Part shown: piece by piece, positions 36,155 to 45,831 of the stretch
Layout of the letters: the number at the start of each line of letters is the position of its first letter
Numbering within the stretch: the stretch's first letter is position 1
Source: Algoriphagus aquaeductus
GTDB lineage: Bacteria > Bacteroidota > Bacteroidia > Cytophagales > Cyclobacteriaceae
Assembly (NCBI RefSeq): GCF_003253485.1
Contig: NZ_QKTX01000017.1
Coordinates: forward strand, 31,785 to 95,784
Length of the DNA stretch: 64,000 nt
Direction of reading: 5' to 3'
The notes under the pieces: generated by a model
What the model saw: only the letters and a program-made list of their open reading frames with translations
The model's database searches: none
What the model was told of the DNA's origin: nothing
Made by a program: the position numbers and the translations under genes

Positions 36155-36739
36155 ATGTTTATAGAACCCTCCCTCAGCACCAGAAAACCCACCGAGCGCA
36201 AAGGACAGATCGAAGTCATCTGCGGCTCTATGTTTTCCGGAAAAACTGAGGAACTGATTCGGAGGCTCAATAGAGCCAGGCTGGCAAAACTACGTGTAGA
36301 GATCTTCAAACCCTCCGTGGATAAGCGCTACCATGACTCTGATGTGGTCTCGCACAACGAAAACAGCATCCGCTCCACACCCGTAAATTTTGCCGGGGAT
36401 ATTCTCTTGCTCTCCGGAAACTGCGAAGTCGTCGGCATCGACGAAGCCCAATTTTTCGATGAGGAGATCGTACGGGTAGTACTGATTCTGGCCAATCAAG
36501 GCAAGCGGGTGATTTTGGCTGGCTTGGACATGGATTTTGAAGGCAAGCCATTTGAGCCTATGCCCCGTCTGATGGCCATCGCAGAATATGTGACCAAAGT
36601 CCATGCGATCTGCATGAAGTGTGGGGATTTGGCCGCTTTTTCGCTTCGGCTTACAGAAGCCAAGGAAAAAGTGGTGTTGGGAGAAAAAGAAAGTTACGAG
36701 GCCCGTTGCCGCAAATGTTTCTTTGAGGATAAAAAATAG
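36155..36739 (+). CDS. tdk: Thymidine kinase
   Basis: This enzyme phosphorylates thymidine (and deoxyuridine) for nucleotide salvage. The 194-residue type-II kinase has the P-loop [14 protein letters not shown], the Walker B/catalytic region [13 protein letters not shown], and a structural zinc site (CMKCG and CRKCF). Its lasso region contains [15 protein letters not shown]. The length is typical for TK1-like enzymes. It begins one base after the ferredoxin stop and is followed by recO after 11 bases. Confidence 0.96.
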   Translation: MFIEPSLSTRKPTERKGQIEVICGSMFSGKTEELIRRLNRARLAKLRVEIFKPSVDKRYHDSDVVSHNENSIRSTPVNFAGDILLLSGNCEVVGIDEAQFFDEEIVRVVLILANQGKRVILAGLDMDFEGKPFEPMPRLMAIAEYVTKVHAICMKCGDLAAFSLRLTEAKEKVVLGEKESYEARCRKCFFEDKK

Positions 36740-36750
36740 CCAAGACTTCC

Positions 36751-37440
36751 ATGCTGAAGAAGACCCAAGGGATCGTACTCAATTACCTCAAATACAAGGA
36801 AACGAGTATAATCGTGAAAATCTTCACCCGGGAATTGGGACTAAAATCCTACCTGGTCCATGGTGTCCGAACTCAGGGCAAAGGAAGTAAAATCGCCCTC
36901 TATCAGCCTTTGACGCTCCTGGATTTGGTCGTTTATGACAAAGAAAACTCCGGCCTGCAGCGGATTTCGGAGGCAAAAATCCTTCATCCCCATCGACTGA
37001 TTCCCTTTGACTTTGCCCGCACCAGCATTGCCTTATTTATGACAGAAGTGATCAATCGGAGTATTTACGAAGGATATCAAAATGATTGGCTCTTTGATTT
37101 CTTGGTAGAAAGCATCTCGACACTGGACCGTCAGGATTGCATTGTAGGCCATTTTCCCTTGGTTTTCCTGGTCGAAAAAGCCAAATATTTGGGCTTTGCC
37201 CCAGAGACAGCAGGCGGTTTTCTGGTCGAAAGTGTCCATCATCCCTTTCCGGCTGAGGAGATGGTTCCGGCACTTTCATATTTGGAAAGCCTTATTGAGG
37301 ATCGATTCCTTTGTCAGTTCAAAATTTCCGTAGCCATCCGGAGAAAACTCCTAGACCATCTCTTGGATTTTCATTCCGAGCACCTCGACCAAGCGTCTCC
37401 GATAAAGTCTCTCCCGATCATCCGACAGCTAATGAGCTGA
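36751..37440 (+). CDS. recO: DNA repair protein RecO
   Basis: RecO loads RecA onto SSB-coated DNA with RecR in recombinational repair. The 229-residue protein has the N-terminal OB fold (KTQGIVLNYLKYKETSIIVK and FTRELGLKSYLVHGVRTQGK) and the C-terminal helical domain (FARTSIALFMTEVINRSIYE). Zinc-binding cysteines of some RecO proteins are absent. It follows tdk by 11 bases and appears to close the ferredoxin-tdk-recO transcript; no clear terminator is visible before rho. Confidence 0.9.
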   Translation: MLKKTQGIVLNYLKYKETSIIVKIFTRELGLKSYLVHGVRTQGKGSKIALYQPLTLLDLVVYDKENSGLQRISEAKILHPHRLIPFDFARTSIALFMTEVINRSIYEGYQNDWLFDFLVESISTLDRQDCIVGHFPLVFLVEKAKYLGFAPETAGGFLVESVHHPFPAEEMVPALSYLESLIEDRFLCQFKISVAIRRKLLDHLLDFHSEHLDQASPIKSLPIIRQLMS

Positions 37441-37480
37441 ATGTGATCGGATTTAAAAAAATGAAGGAAAAAGAAAAAAT

Positions 37481-37511
37481 TTGTTAAATCCATCTGCAAC
37501 GTTTAATATTG
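37481..37511 (+). promoter_or_regulatory. Predicted rho promoter
   Basis: TTG (37481-37483; TTTG counting 37480), a 20-bp spacer and TAATATTG (37504-37511) fit the Bacteroidota consensus with one mismatch. The start near 37518 would give a rho leader of about 127 bases, long enough for autoregulation. Confidence 0.5.
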
Positions 37512-37644
37512 TGACATCACCGTGTATGAAGCAAGTCAGCCCACTTTGACTTGAGCCTTTCCTGCAGACCTTTTTTGCTCAGAAAATCATCCACGATCCC
37601 AAATACCGCATCATACAGATCTTATTTTATTTCATACCCTCTTT

Positions 37645-39501
37645 ATGTACAACATAGAAGAACTCAGAATCAGGCTTTTATCTGAACTGAAGGAAATTGC
37701 TGAGGAGCTAGGAGTGAAAAACTTCAAATCCCTTAAAAAAGACGAATTGGTTTACGCCATTCTAGACCAACAGGCAATCACCCCAGAGCAAGCCCTCCCC
37801 AAGAAAAAGCCCTCAATCGTCGAGACACAGGCCATTGAGACGCCCGAAACGCAGCCAGAAACACCCGCAACCGCTGCTGCCCCAGACCAAGCAGAATACA
37901 AACCCAAATTCAGAAGACAAAACGTCACTGAAATTCCAGCTGCCCCAGCCGCCGAAGCCGAAGAGAGCAGCGTGAAGGCGAAAGAAAAAGAAACTCCAAA
38001 ACAAGAGGCAAGAGCTCCAAAAGAATTTACTCTAAAAACGGAAAAAAGAGAGCCAAGACCTGAACATCGTGAACCTAAGCCTGAGGCGAGGGAACCAAGA
38101 ACCGAGAAAAAAGAAGCTTCTGAAATCACGGGTGAAGAACCTAAAACTTTTAGACCGAGAAGAAGAGTCTTTGAGGAAGTAAATGTAGCTGAAAGCATCA
38201 CGGAAGAATCTTCCACCGAACAGCCGACTTCTCCTACTCCGCAAGAACCAAAGGCCCCAAGACAGGAAGGGGAGGTAGAACTTCCCAGACGGAAAAACTT
38301 CAAATCTCAGGATGAGGTGTTGATGCCTGCGGCTGAGACTATTCCGGGAACCGGACGAAAAAAACCATTCGTCAGCCCAAGGGAATTTGACGGCGTGATC
38401 GAAAACGAAGGCGTACTCGAAATCATGCAGGAAGGTTACGGTTTCCTGAGGTCATTGGATTACAACTACCTGGCCTCTCCCGATGATATCTACGTATCTC
38501 CAAGTCAGATCAAACTTTTTGGGCTAAAAACCGGTGATCATATCAAAGGATCCATTCGCCCTCCGAAAGAAGGCGAAAAATATTTTGCACTCTTGAAATT
38601 GGGAACGGTCAATGGAAAGACCACAGACGAAATTCGTGACCGCGTTCCTTTTGAATACCTGACGCCTCTTTTCCCGGAGGAAAGACTGAACTTGTCTACC
38701 AAGCCGGATGGGTATTCTACCCGAATTCTGGATCTCTTTGCCCCAATCGGGAAAGGTCAGCGGGGAATGATTGTGGCTCAGCCCAAGACCGGTAAGACCG
38801 TTCTCCTTCAGCAGATTGCAAACGCCATCACCAAAAACCATCCGGAAGTCCATCTGATGATCTTGTTGATCGATGAGCGTCCGGAAGAAGTGACCGATAT
38901 GGCCCGTTCGGTCAAAGCCGAGGTGATTTCCTCCACCTTTGACGAACAGGCAGAGCGCCACGTGAAAGTGGCCAATATCGTATTGGAAAAAGCCAAGCGA
39001 ATGGTCGAAGTAGGCCATGATGTGGTCATCCTTCTCGACTCCATCACCCGACTGGCACGTGCACACAACACGGTGGTCCCAAGCTCTGGAAAGATCCTTT
39101 CCGGTGGGGTGGATGCCAATGCCCTCCACAAGCCTAAGCGATTCTTCGGTGCTGCCAGAAATGTAGAAAATGGCGGTTCCCTGACCATCATTGCCACAGC
39201 CCTGGTAGAAACAGGCTCGAAGATGGATGAGGTGATTTTTGAAGAATTCAAAGGTACCGGCAATATGGAACTGGCGCTCGACCGTAAACTGGCTAACCGT
39301 AGAATCTATCCTGCTATTGATGTTCTGGGTTCAGGTACCCGTCGTGAGGACTTGCTGATGGACAAAGAAGAAATGCAGCGGGTCTGGATCTTGAGAAAGC
39401 TCATGAGTGATATGAATTCTCAGGAATCCATGGAATTCCTGTTGAACCGAATGAAAGGAACCCGGGACAATGCCGAGTTTTTGATATCGATGAACGGGTA
39501 A
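37645..39501 (+). CDS. rho: Transcription termination factor Rho
   Basis: Rho is the hexameric RNA helicase that ends transcription. The 618-residue protein has an N-terminal Rho_N domain ([20 protein letters not shown]). A charged, disordered insert of about 200 residues follows (Glu/Pro/Lys-rich, repeated REPRPE-like motifs). Next come the RNA-binding CSD ([20 protein letters not shown]) and the ATPase core with Walker [15 protein letters not shown], Walker [16 protein letters not shown] and the Q-loop. The insert is common in Bacteroidota Rho and accounts for the length excess over E. coli Rho (419). A terminator follows. Confidence 0.97.
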   Translation: MYNIEELRIRLLSELKEIAEELGVKNFKSLKKDELVYAILDQQAITPEQALPKKKPSIVETQAIETPETQPETPATAAAPDQAEYKPKFRRQNVTEIPAAPAAEAEESSVKAKEKETPKQEARAPKEFTLKTEKREPRPEHREPKPEAREPRTEKKEASEITGEEPKTFRPRRRVFEEVNVAESITEESSTEQPTSPTPQEPKAPRQEGEVELPRRKNFKSQDEVLMPAAETIPGTGRKKPFVSPREFDGVIENEGVLEIMQEGYGFLRSLDYNYLASPDDIYVSPSQIKLFGLKTGDHIKGSIRPPKEGEKYFALLKLGTVNGKTTDEIRDRVPFEYLTPLFPEERLNLSTKPDGYSTRILDLFAPIGKGQRGMIVAQPKTGKTVLLQQIANAITKNHPEVHLMILLIDERPEEVTDMARSVKAEVISSTFDEQAERHVKVANIVLEKAKRMVEVGHDVVILLDSITRLARAHNTVVPSSGKILSGGVDANALHKPKRFFGAARNVENGGSLTIIATALVETGSKMDEVIFEEFKGTGNMELALDRKLANRRIYPAIDVLGSGTRREDLLMDKEEMQRVWILRKLMSDMNSQESMEFLLNRMKGTRDNAEFLISMNG

Positions 39502-39530
39502 TTGATTCCTTTCTCCAAAATAAACTTCCT

Positions 39531-39563
39531 AACCCTGGCTGAGAGGCCGGGGTTATTTTTTTC
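39531..39563 (+). terminator. Intrinsic terminator of rho
   Basis: AACCCTGGC (39531-39539) pairs with GCCGGGGTT (39546-39554, one T-G pair) and is followed by a T run. It begins 30 bases past the rho stop. Confidence 0.85.
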
Positions 39564-39933
39564 TCAAAGTCTCAAAAAAGTAAATCAAGTGTAAATATTT
39601 CTTGGGAAAACATCAGGATGTCCCCAGGATATGCGACACATTTTTCCGAATAAAATTTGTTATTTATAGACTTTGATATATTTTGGTAGCCCTTTTGGAA
39701 GTTGATCTAGAATATAATTTGTTTCAAGCAGGCAAATTGTATTTGATTAACATAAAAAAGCAGTTCATTTATTGCCCAAAAAACACCCCCAATAAATCAA
39801 ATTGATCATACCACCCCACACAGGAAAAAGAAACAGCAAAACCCCTATATCCAATCCAAGCACTGACTTTCTTTAGTATATAGCTTGTCAAAACCTATGA
39901 AAAGGGTTAAAATGAAATCAAAATGCATTTTTA
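39564..39933. other. AT-rich gap before the giant T9SS gene
   Basis: The gap between rho and the next gene is 501 bp in total. Beyond the rho terminator it is AT-rich, with no repeat, RNA or convincing small gene; only the promoter at its right end is recognised. Confidence 0.5.
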
Positions 39934-39965
39934 TTGTTTTGAAATTCATTTTACCCGTATATTTA
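39934..39965 (+). promoter_or_regulatory. Predicted promoter of the giant T9SS gene
   Basis: TTG (39934-39936), a 21-bp spacer and TATATTTA (39958-39965) match the Bacteroidota pattern except for the last base. The start near 39972 leaves a leader of about 30 bases before the GTG at 40003. Confidence 0.5.
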
Positions 39966-40002
39966 CACTCAAATTCAGGAGCTTAGCAACACTTATACAC
40001 CC

Positions 40003-43000
40003 GTGAATATTTTCCAAAAGCTGATCAAGCAAATTTTTAGGCTTTCTCCCATTTTGATGGGGGTTGGGATGGTGTTTTTTGGAATTGGGGAGGTTTTGGG
40101 GCAATGTACTACTACAACTTCATTTACAACAACAGGAGCTTCATCTTGGACAGTTCCTGTGGGCACCACATCTATTACAATCGAAGCTTGGGGTGGTGGA
40201 GGAGCCGGTGGAGGAAGTACTAATGCAGGTGGAGGAGCAAATAATGGTCGAGCAGGAGCAGGTGGGGGAGGAGGAGCATATTCTGTTATCACTTTAACAG
40301 GGGCCACTTTCTCAATTGGCGATGTTTTTAATATTTCAGTTGGAGCAGGTGGAACTGGCGTAAGTGGAGGAAATGGAAATTCTGGAGGATCTTCCTCTGT
40401 TTCACGAAGTGCACTAGTTATCATCAGGGCTGATGGAGGTTTGGGGGGATTTGGTAATTTAGTTGGAGGAACACCCACAGGAGGTTTAGGTGCTGTAACA
40501 GGGGTTGGAACAATTACTAATGGTACTAATGGAGGAAATGGAGCTAGTGGAAATAATGTGAATAGTGGTGCTGGTGGGAATGGGGGAAATGGAGGAAATG
40601 GAGGAAACAGCATCACTGGAAATTCCACTAGTAACGGTAATCCAGGAACAATAATTGGAGGAGGAGGAAGTGGGGCAAGAACCAATCAGGACTCAGGAAA
40701 TCGGTCCGGAGGTAATGGTGCTAGAGGAGAGGTAAGAATTACATTTACGGTCGCACCCAACACCTTTACATCACCATCACCAAACAGAACATTATGCATA
40801 GGTACTCCAATAGCGACACCTATTACAATAAATACTGTTGGGGCAACAGGAATAGGAACTGCAACCGGATTACCTACAGGAGTTACTGCCACTTGGTCTT
40901 CAAATACAATTACAATTTCTGGTACGCCAACCGTCTCAGGTACTTTTAATTATACAATTCCAATGGTTGGGGGTTGCACCACAGGCCAATCCTTAATCAC
41001 AGGTACAATAATTGTCAATCCATTACCAATTCCTACTTTTACTGCCTCAGGATCAGCCAATATATGTTTAGGGTCTGCAGTTTCATACACAACCCAACCC
41101 GGTAATTCAAACTATACTTGGTCAATATCTGGCACACAAGGAATTGATTACTCAATAAATTCCGGAGGGATTAGTTCTACAGACAATTCGGTTACGTTAA
41201 CATGGTTGACACCAGGATCTAAAACTGTAACTGTTAATTATACCAATTCAAATGGTTGCACAGGATCAGCCCCAGCCTCTAGTAATTCTATAGTCAATGC
41301 TGTACCTACGATAACTTCCCAGGTTACACCCGGAGGGACGACTTGTATAAATGGCGCTGCATTCGCGCCAATGTCCGTAGGAACCGGATTTGGCTTTACC
41401 TATCAATGGTTTCGCAATTCAGCAAATAATAATTCAACAGGGACTGCAATTCCTGGAGCTACTTCAAATACCTACACTCCGCTTAATTCAACAGCCGGAA
41501 CATTATATTATTATGTAGTAGTCAGCTCGCCAGCCTGTACTTCAGTTACCAGTCCAGTATCGGCAGCATACGTCGTGAATCCAAACAACACAGTATCTGC
41601 CCCTTCTGTAAATAACCAAATCGCTTGTCAAAACTCCCTAATAACACCTATTACCCATACCACTACTGGAGCTACAGGAATCGGAGCTCCTACCGGACTG
41701 CCCACAGGAGTAACTGCCAGTTGGTCAGCAAATTCCATCACTATTTCAGGCACACCTACAACCCCCGGCACTTTCAATTATTCCATTCCCTTGACAGGAG
41801 GATGTGGCACGGTCAATGCTACCGGAACGATCATAGTTAATGCCCTACCTGCTATAATTTCGCCAAGTTTAGGGGCTCAGACCCGTTGTCAAAATGTTGC
41901 CTTCTCTTCCCTTTCGGTAGGCACAGGTCAAGGTTGGACCTATCAATGGTATAGCAATAGCACCGCATCAAATTCTGGAGGAACCTTAATCCCGGGAGCA
42001 ACCTCAAATAGTTTTACACCTCCTTCAAACGTTGTTGGAGACATGTTTTACTACGTAGTGGTAAGTTCACAAACCTCCTGTGGAACAACCGCTACCAGTG
42101 CCGTTTCAGGTCTTCATCGGGTTAATCCTTTACCAGTAGTTTCTTTTACTGCCCAACCCAGTGGTACCCATTGTGTTGACACAGATCTTACCTATACCAC
42201 CCAATCAGGACAGACTAATTATATTTGGACCATACCTGGTGTAGCAGGAACGGATTATACCCTGGTCTCGGGAGGAAATTCCAGCAGTAATACTGCGGTA
42301 ATCCGATGGCTTACTCCGGGGACTAAATCCATCTCTGTAAATTATACAGACCCCAACAGCTGCGGTTCAACCTCACCTGCTACTTCCTCAACAATCACTG
42401 TTCTTAAAAACACGGTCACTCCTCCTTCCAATCCAAATCCAAGTGCATGCTCGACAGGAGTATTCCCTACCATCACCCATTCTACGGTAGGAGCTACCGG
42501 AATAGGTGCGCCAGTTGGCCTTCCATTAGGGCTTTCAGCAGTTTGGTCTGGATCGGCAGCAAACGGAACTATTACCATTAGTGGTACCGTAGACCCCTCA
42601 GTAACTCCTGGGCCAAAACCCTACAGCATACCGTTAACGGGTGGTTGTGGAACAGTTACTGCTACGGGAATTATTGATGTGCAACCTGTTTACACTTTAG
42701 CAGCAATTTCTTCAGTTTCCCCTTCCAATTTGGGAGGTGCAGCTACCATCACCTTGACTGTAAGTCCAGCCGCACTTACCAACGGTTCCTATGTGATAAA
42801 TTATCAAAGAGGCTTAGCCAATCCACTTAGTGCTACTGATATCACAGTGAATTTTACCAATGGAGTGGGAGTGTTTCTGAGCCCAGGCATCAACAACGAG
42901 AACCTTACCTCCCTCACAATAAATTCGATCCGCAAATCTACAGATCCTGTTTCTTGCCCCGTTCCAACTAGTACAAATAATATAACCTTCTTTGGAATCC

Positions 43001-45120
43001 AGCCAAAAATCTTCACTTCCAACGGAACGTTTTATGTTCCTGCTGGGATCTTTCAAATCACAGTGAGCGCTTACGGCGGCGGCGGCGGTGGTGGCGCAGG
43101 TTTAGGCCCAGGAAATTCAGCCGCTGGAGGTGGCGGAGGTGGATATTCTACAAGAACAATAAATGTTGTTCCTGGTGAAGCAATTGGTATTTTCATTGGA
43201 AATGGTGGATCAGGTCAGACTTCTGCGGGAACACCAGCGGGAAATGGTGGTAATACTTGGGTTACAAGAGATTCAAGTAATCCAAATCCTCAATCAACTA
43301 GCATCGTTTATGCTTTTGGAGGAGGCGGAGCGAATGGGATCACTCCTGGATCTGCGGCCACAATAGGATTAAATGGCACAGTAAATCAACCTGGAAACAT
43401 AGGCAAACTTCCAAATATTCCTGTTTCAGATAGAGGCGGAAATGGAGGGGATGGCAGCGGTCCTCTTGGAGGAAGCGGAGGACCAGGAGCTTCTGGTAAT
43501 AATGGGAATGGTTCTTCTGGATCTCTATTTGGCGGCGGCGGCGGCGGAGCAAGAGGAAATGGCGGTGGAGGAGCCGGAGCTCCAGGCTTTGTAGTTATAA
43601 CCTATCCATTACCTCCAGTAAGTTCTTGTTTTACAGTTATTAATGATGGATCAGTCACTGGTACAGCCATTATTCAATTTAATTGCAATACCACTTGGAC
43701 AGCACCAGAAGGACTCACAGGATTCCGAACTACGGTTGGAGGTGCAGGTGGAGGTGGCGGATTTGGTTCTGGCAGCGGTGGCGGTGGTGCTGGTCAATTG
43801 ATACATAATCAAAATTACTCCACAACCAATCCTGCAGGATTTCCCGCAGGAACTTCCTTTTCTATTACCGTTGGACAAGGTGGAGCTGGAGCTACTTCAT
43901 TAAATCAGAAAGGCGGCTTAGGAGGCCTATCCAGTATCTCAGGAAATATTGATGGATCCCCTATATCCGTAATAGCTGAAGGTGGCGGTGGTGGAGGGTC
44001 AAGAGAAAATGGTCCTGGATTGAACGGTGCCTCTGGTGGAGGTGGAGCTGCCATTCCAACTCCTCAAACAAATTTTAATGGTGGTACGGGTATGACGGGT
44101 ACTCCTCCTATCGGTTCAGCTGGAGGAAGAGGTGACGCTTCTGGAAGCGGAGCCCATGCCGGCGGAGGCGGCGGGGGAATCGTAACAGTGGGTATTAACG
44201 GACAAGGTGCTGGTGCCGGACAAGGAAAAGGCGGGGACGGAGGACATGGAAGACAATACCAAATAGGGGGTCTATTAATTAATTATGGGGCAGGAGGCGG
44301 AGGAATTGGAAATAATTTTAATGGTGTAAATAAATTTAATGGTGAGGGAGGAAAAGTATATAGCCTTACAAATAACCTACTTGATATTAAAATCGGAGGA
44401 GATGGGAATCAGGACAACTCTACATCAATAGGTCAGCAAGGGCAAGATTTAACTGGTTCAGGTGGAGGTGCAGGATTTGCTGGGGGCGGCCGTGGAGGAA
44501 ATGGTGTTGTCTACATCTATTATGATGTTTTCAGAATCCTCCCCCTCGACTACCTCTATTTCAACGCGACTTATAATGCTACAAACAGAGAAGGGAATCT
44601 GGCTTGGGCAGTAGCCAAAGAATGGGAAAACTCACATTTTGAAGTGGAACGGGCGGTAAATCAAATTCAAAACTGGACTAAAGTCGGTGAAGTGACCGGT
44701 AAGGGATACTCCGACTCCCCGGTAGAATATGGCTTTATCGATAAAAATCTTCCGGCTGCGGGTGGAAATATCTTCTATCGATTGAAGCAGGTGAACTTCA
44801 GTGGAACTTATTTCTACAGTGCGACGCGCTCCATTCAGGTGGAAGCTGTTGCCGGGGCCTCCTCTTGGATCATCTATCCCAATCCTACCTCCGGTGTCGG
44901 ATTCAGGCTGGAACTCGTCAGTCAGGATCCATTACTTGAGGGAGACGTGACTGCAACTGTTTCCACTATCCTTGGACAAACAGAGCAGTTCAATGATCCA
45001 AATATTGAGAAACTCAGCGAAAAACTGGGCAATTACTTACAAACCAAAGCTGCGGGAGTCTATATCCTTACCCTCAACTGGGCTGGTAAAACGGAATCTT
45101 TCCGAATCATTAAAAACTGA
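40003..45120 (+). CDS. Giant glycine-rich, Ig-like-repeat surface protein with T9SS sorting domain
   Basis: This 1705-residue secreted protein begins at a GTG with a signal peptide (LMGVGMVFFGIGEVLGQ). A glycine-rich domain follows (40.17-40.75 kb, starting WTVPVGTTSITIEAWGGGG). Seven PKD/Ig-like units come next, arranged A-B-C-A-C-B-A (40.78-42.68 kb; A units share TGATGIG and ITISGT). Two more glycine-rich domains follow (43.0-43.6 and 43.7-44.5 kb, each opening with a W/Y-xVPxG-like strand). The C-terminal domain IIYPNPTSGVGF to FRIIKN is the type A sorting signal of the type IX secretion system, so the protein should be exported and attached to the cell surface or released. Adhesion or matrix formation is a guess. 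Codon use is strongly skewed to GGA/GGT in the Gly-rich parts. Confidence 0.88.
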   Translation: MNIFQKLIKQIFRLSPILMGVGMVFFGIGEVLGQCTTTTSFTTTGASSWTVPVGTTSITIEAWGGGGAGGGSTNAGGGANNGRAGAGGGGGAYSVITLTGATFSIGDVFNISVGAGGTGVSGGNGNSGGSSSVSRSALVIIRADGGLGGFGNLVGGTPTGGLGAVTGVGTITNGTNGGNGASGNNVNSGAGGNGGNGGNGGNSITGNSTSNGNPGTIIGGGGSGARTNQDSGNRSGGNGARGEVRITFTVAPNTFTSPSPNRTLCIGTPIATPITINTVGATGIGTATGLPTGVTATWSSNTITISGTPTVSGTFNYTIPMVGGCTTGQSLITGTIIVNPLPIPTFTASGSANICLGSAVSYTTQPGNSNYTWSISGTQGIDYSINSGGISSTDNSVTLTWLTPGSKTVTVNYTNSNGCTGSAPASSNSIVNAVPTITSQVTPGGTTCINGAAFAPMSVGTGFGFTYQWFRNSANNNSTGTAIPGATSNTYTPLNSTAGTLYYYVVVSSPACTSVTSPVSAAYVVNPNNTVSAPSVNNQIACQNSLITPITHTTTGATGIGAPTGLPTGVTASWSANSITISGTPTTPGTFNYSIPLTGGCGTVNATGTIIVNALPAIISPSLGAQTRCQNVAFSSLSVGTGQGWTYQWYSNSTASNSGGTLIPGATSNSFTPPSNVVGDMFYYVVVSSQTSCGTTATSAVSGLHRVNPLPVVSFTAQPSGTHCVDTDLTYTTQSGQTNYIWTIPGVAGTDYTLVSGGNSSSNTAVIRWLTPGTKSISVNYTDPNSCGSTSPATSSTITVLKNTVTPPSNPNPSACSTGVFPTITHSTVGATGIGAPVGLPLGLSAVWSGSAANGTITISGTVDPSVTPGPKPYSIPLTGGCGTVTATGIIDVQPVYTLAAISSVSPSNLGGAATITLTVSPAALTNGSYVINYQRGLANPLSATDITVNFTNGVGVFLSPGINNENLTSLTINSIRKSTDPVSCPVPTSTNNITFFGIQPKIFTSNGTFYVPAGIFQITVSAYGGGGGGGAGLGPGNSAAGGGGGGYSTRTINVVPGEAIGIFIGNGGSGQTSAGTPAGNGGNTWVTRDSSNPNPQSTSIVYAFGGGGANGITPGSAATIGLNGTVNQPGNIGKLPNIPVSDRGGNGGDGSGPLGGSGGPGASGNNGNGSSGSLFGGGGGGARGNGGGGAGAPGFVVITYPLPPVSSCFTVINDGSVTGTAIIQFNCNTTWTAPEGLTGFRTTVGGAGGGGGFGSGSGGGGAGQLIHNQNYSTTNPAGFPAGTSFSITVGQGGAGATSLNQKGGLGGLSSISGNIDGSPISVIAEGGGGGGSRENGPGLNGASGGGGAAIPTPQTNFNGGTGMTGTPPIGSAGGRGDASGSGAHAGGGGGGIVTVGINGQGAGAGQGKGGDGGHGRQYQIGGLLINYGAGGGGIGNNFNGVNKFNGEGGKVYSLTNNLLDIKIGGDGNQDNSTSIGQQGQDLTGSGGGAGFAGGGRGGNGVVYIYYDVFRILPLDYLYFNATYNATNREGNLAWAVAKEWENSHFEVERAVNQIQNWTKVGEVTGKGYSDSPVEYGFIDKNLPAAGGNIFYRLKQVNFSGTYFYSATRSIQVEAVAGASSWIIYPNPTSGVGFRLELVSQDPLLEGDVTATVSTILGQTEQFNDPNIEKLSEKLGNYLQTKAAGVYILTLNWAGKTESFRIIKN

Positions 45121-45142
45121 TTAATTAATAATCTGGTTGTAG

Positions 45143-45240
45143 GCTATTCTGACCGTTGACGAATTTTCCTTTGATTTTGGGCCGGGAAACCGAAGACCGA
45201 AGATTTCCAAAACTTGCCGTTAATTTCGTCTTCAGACACT
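45143..45240 (+). repeat. Intergenic repeat, unit 1 of two
   Basis: About 100 bp beginning CTATTCTG and ending in a CGTCTTCAGACACTAG-like stretch, repeated with divergence at 45373-45480. Shared blocks include GATTTTGGGC, GACCGAAGACCGAAGAT and GTTAA. It is non-coding in all frames. Confidence 0.65.
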
Positions 45241-45284
45241 AGGAAGAATCAACTATCAGATTACTTTAGATAACTGATAATAAA

Positions 45285-45335
45285 GAAAGGACCCTATCAT
45301 TTCAACAATTCGGAATGGCAGGGTCTTTTATTTTT
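45285..45335 (+). terminator. Terminator after the giant T9SS gene
   Basis: AAAGGACCCT (45286-45295) pairs with AGGGTCTTT (45320-45328) with one bulge, and an inner CATT/AATG pair shortens the loop. A T-rich tail follows. It lies about 165 bases past the stop, between the two repeat units. Confidence 0.7.
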
Positions 45336-45372
45336 CATTCTAAAAAATAAAATGGGAGTAACTGATTATACG

Positions 45373-45480
45373 CTATTCTGCCAGTTGATGAATATTCCCC
45401 TGATTTTGGGCTGGAAGACCGATGACCGAAGACCGAAGATTCCCAAAAATATGACGTTAACTTGGTCTTCGGACCTTTAG
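45373..45480 (+). repeat. Intergenic repeat, unit 2 of two
   Basis: Direct repeat of 45143-45240, about 10 bp longer. The extra length comes from a tandem GACCGA duplication near 45417-45437. Confidence 0.65.
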
Positions 45481-45579
45481 AAATGCTACTGGCAAGATTC
45501 CGTATATTCATTTAGGAGTATTCGGAACTTTGCACGTAGTTTTCAATTCAAGTTAAAATGCTTTTTTTAATCCCCTTAA

Positions 45580-45596
45580 CCCCCTTGCCAAGGGGG
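45580..45596. repeat. Short REP-like palindrome
   Basis: CCCCCTTGCCAAGGGGG is a perfect 17-base inverted repeat around one central base. It lies in the repeat-rich gap before the App1-like gene, with no T tail, so it is unlikely to be a terminator. Confidence 0.5.
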
Positions 45597-45630
45597 AATC
45601 CGCTTATTTTGAACTCCTAAACCAATATTA

Positions 45631-45800
45631 AACCTGAAATATGCATTAGAAAATCTACTACGAGCCCAAAATGCTTCAAAATCAGCAGTTTCACTTCACT
45701 TTTCGATCTCACCGTAGCGATGCTACGCCTCGATCTCCAAAGTGCCTGATTTTCTTGCATTTTGAACTCTCGCTACGAATTCTAATGCATAATCCAGGTT
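45631..45800 (+). repeat. Dispersed palindromic intergenic repeat (MITE-like), copy 2
   Basis: This 170-bp element is homologous to 8241-8421. The left end AACCTGAAATATGCATTAGAA and the right end TTCTAATGCATAATCCAGGTT are inverted copies of each other, and the arms between are loosely complementary. Its inner hairpin (GTAGCGATGCTAC flanked by CGATCT repeats, 45704-45736) has replaced the cccgat-type hairpin of copy 1, while the flanking arm sequences are conserved. It ends 31 bases before the App1-like gene. The rest of the 711-bp gap holds the two 100-bp repeats, a terminator and a short palindrome. Confidence 0.72.
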
Positions 45801-45831
45801 AAATCGGTTACGTGCAACCAAACGAAAACAC

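Noticed and set aside
39897..39986. 29-codon frame with a signal-like start upstream of the giant gene
   Set aside because: It spans the predicted promoter and has no ribosome-binding or conservation support; likely chance.
39993..40685. Proline-rich 230-codon open frame opposite the giant T9SS gene
   Set aside because: It mirrors GGA/GGT glycine codons on the other strand; composition alone keeps it open.
43020..44520. Regular GGTGGAGGA-type repeats as a CRISPR or satellite
   Set aside because: They are in frame within one long coding region and encode glycine-rich domains; no spacer pattern exists.
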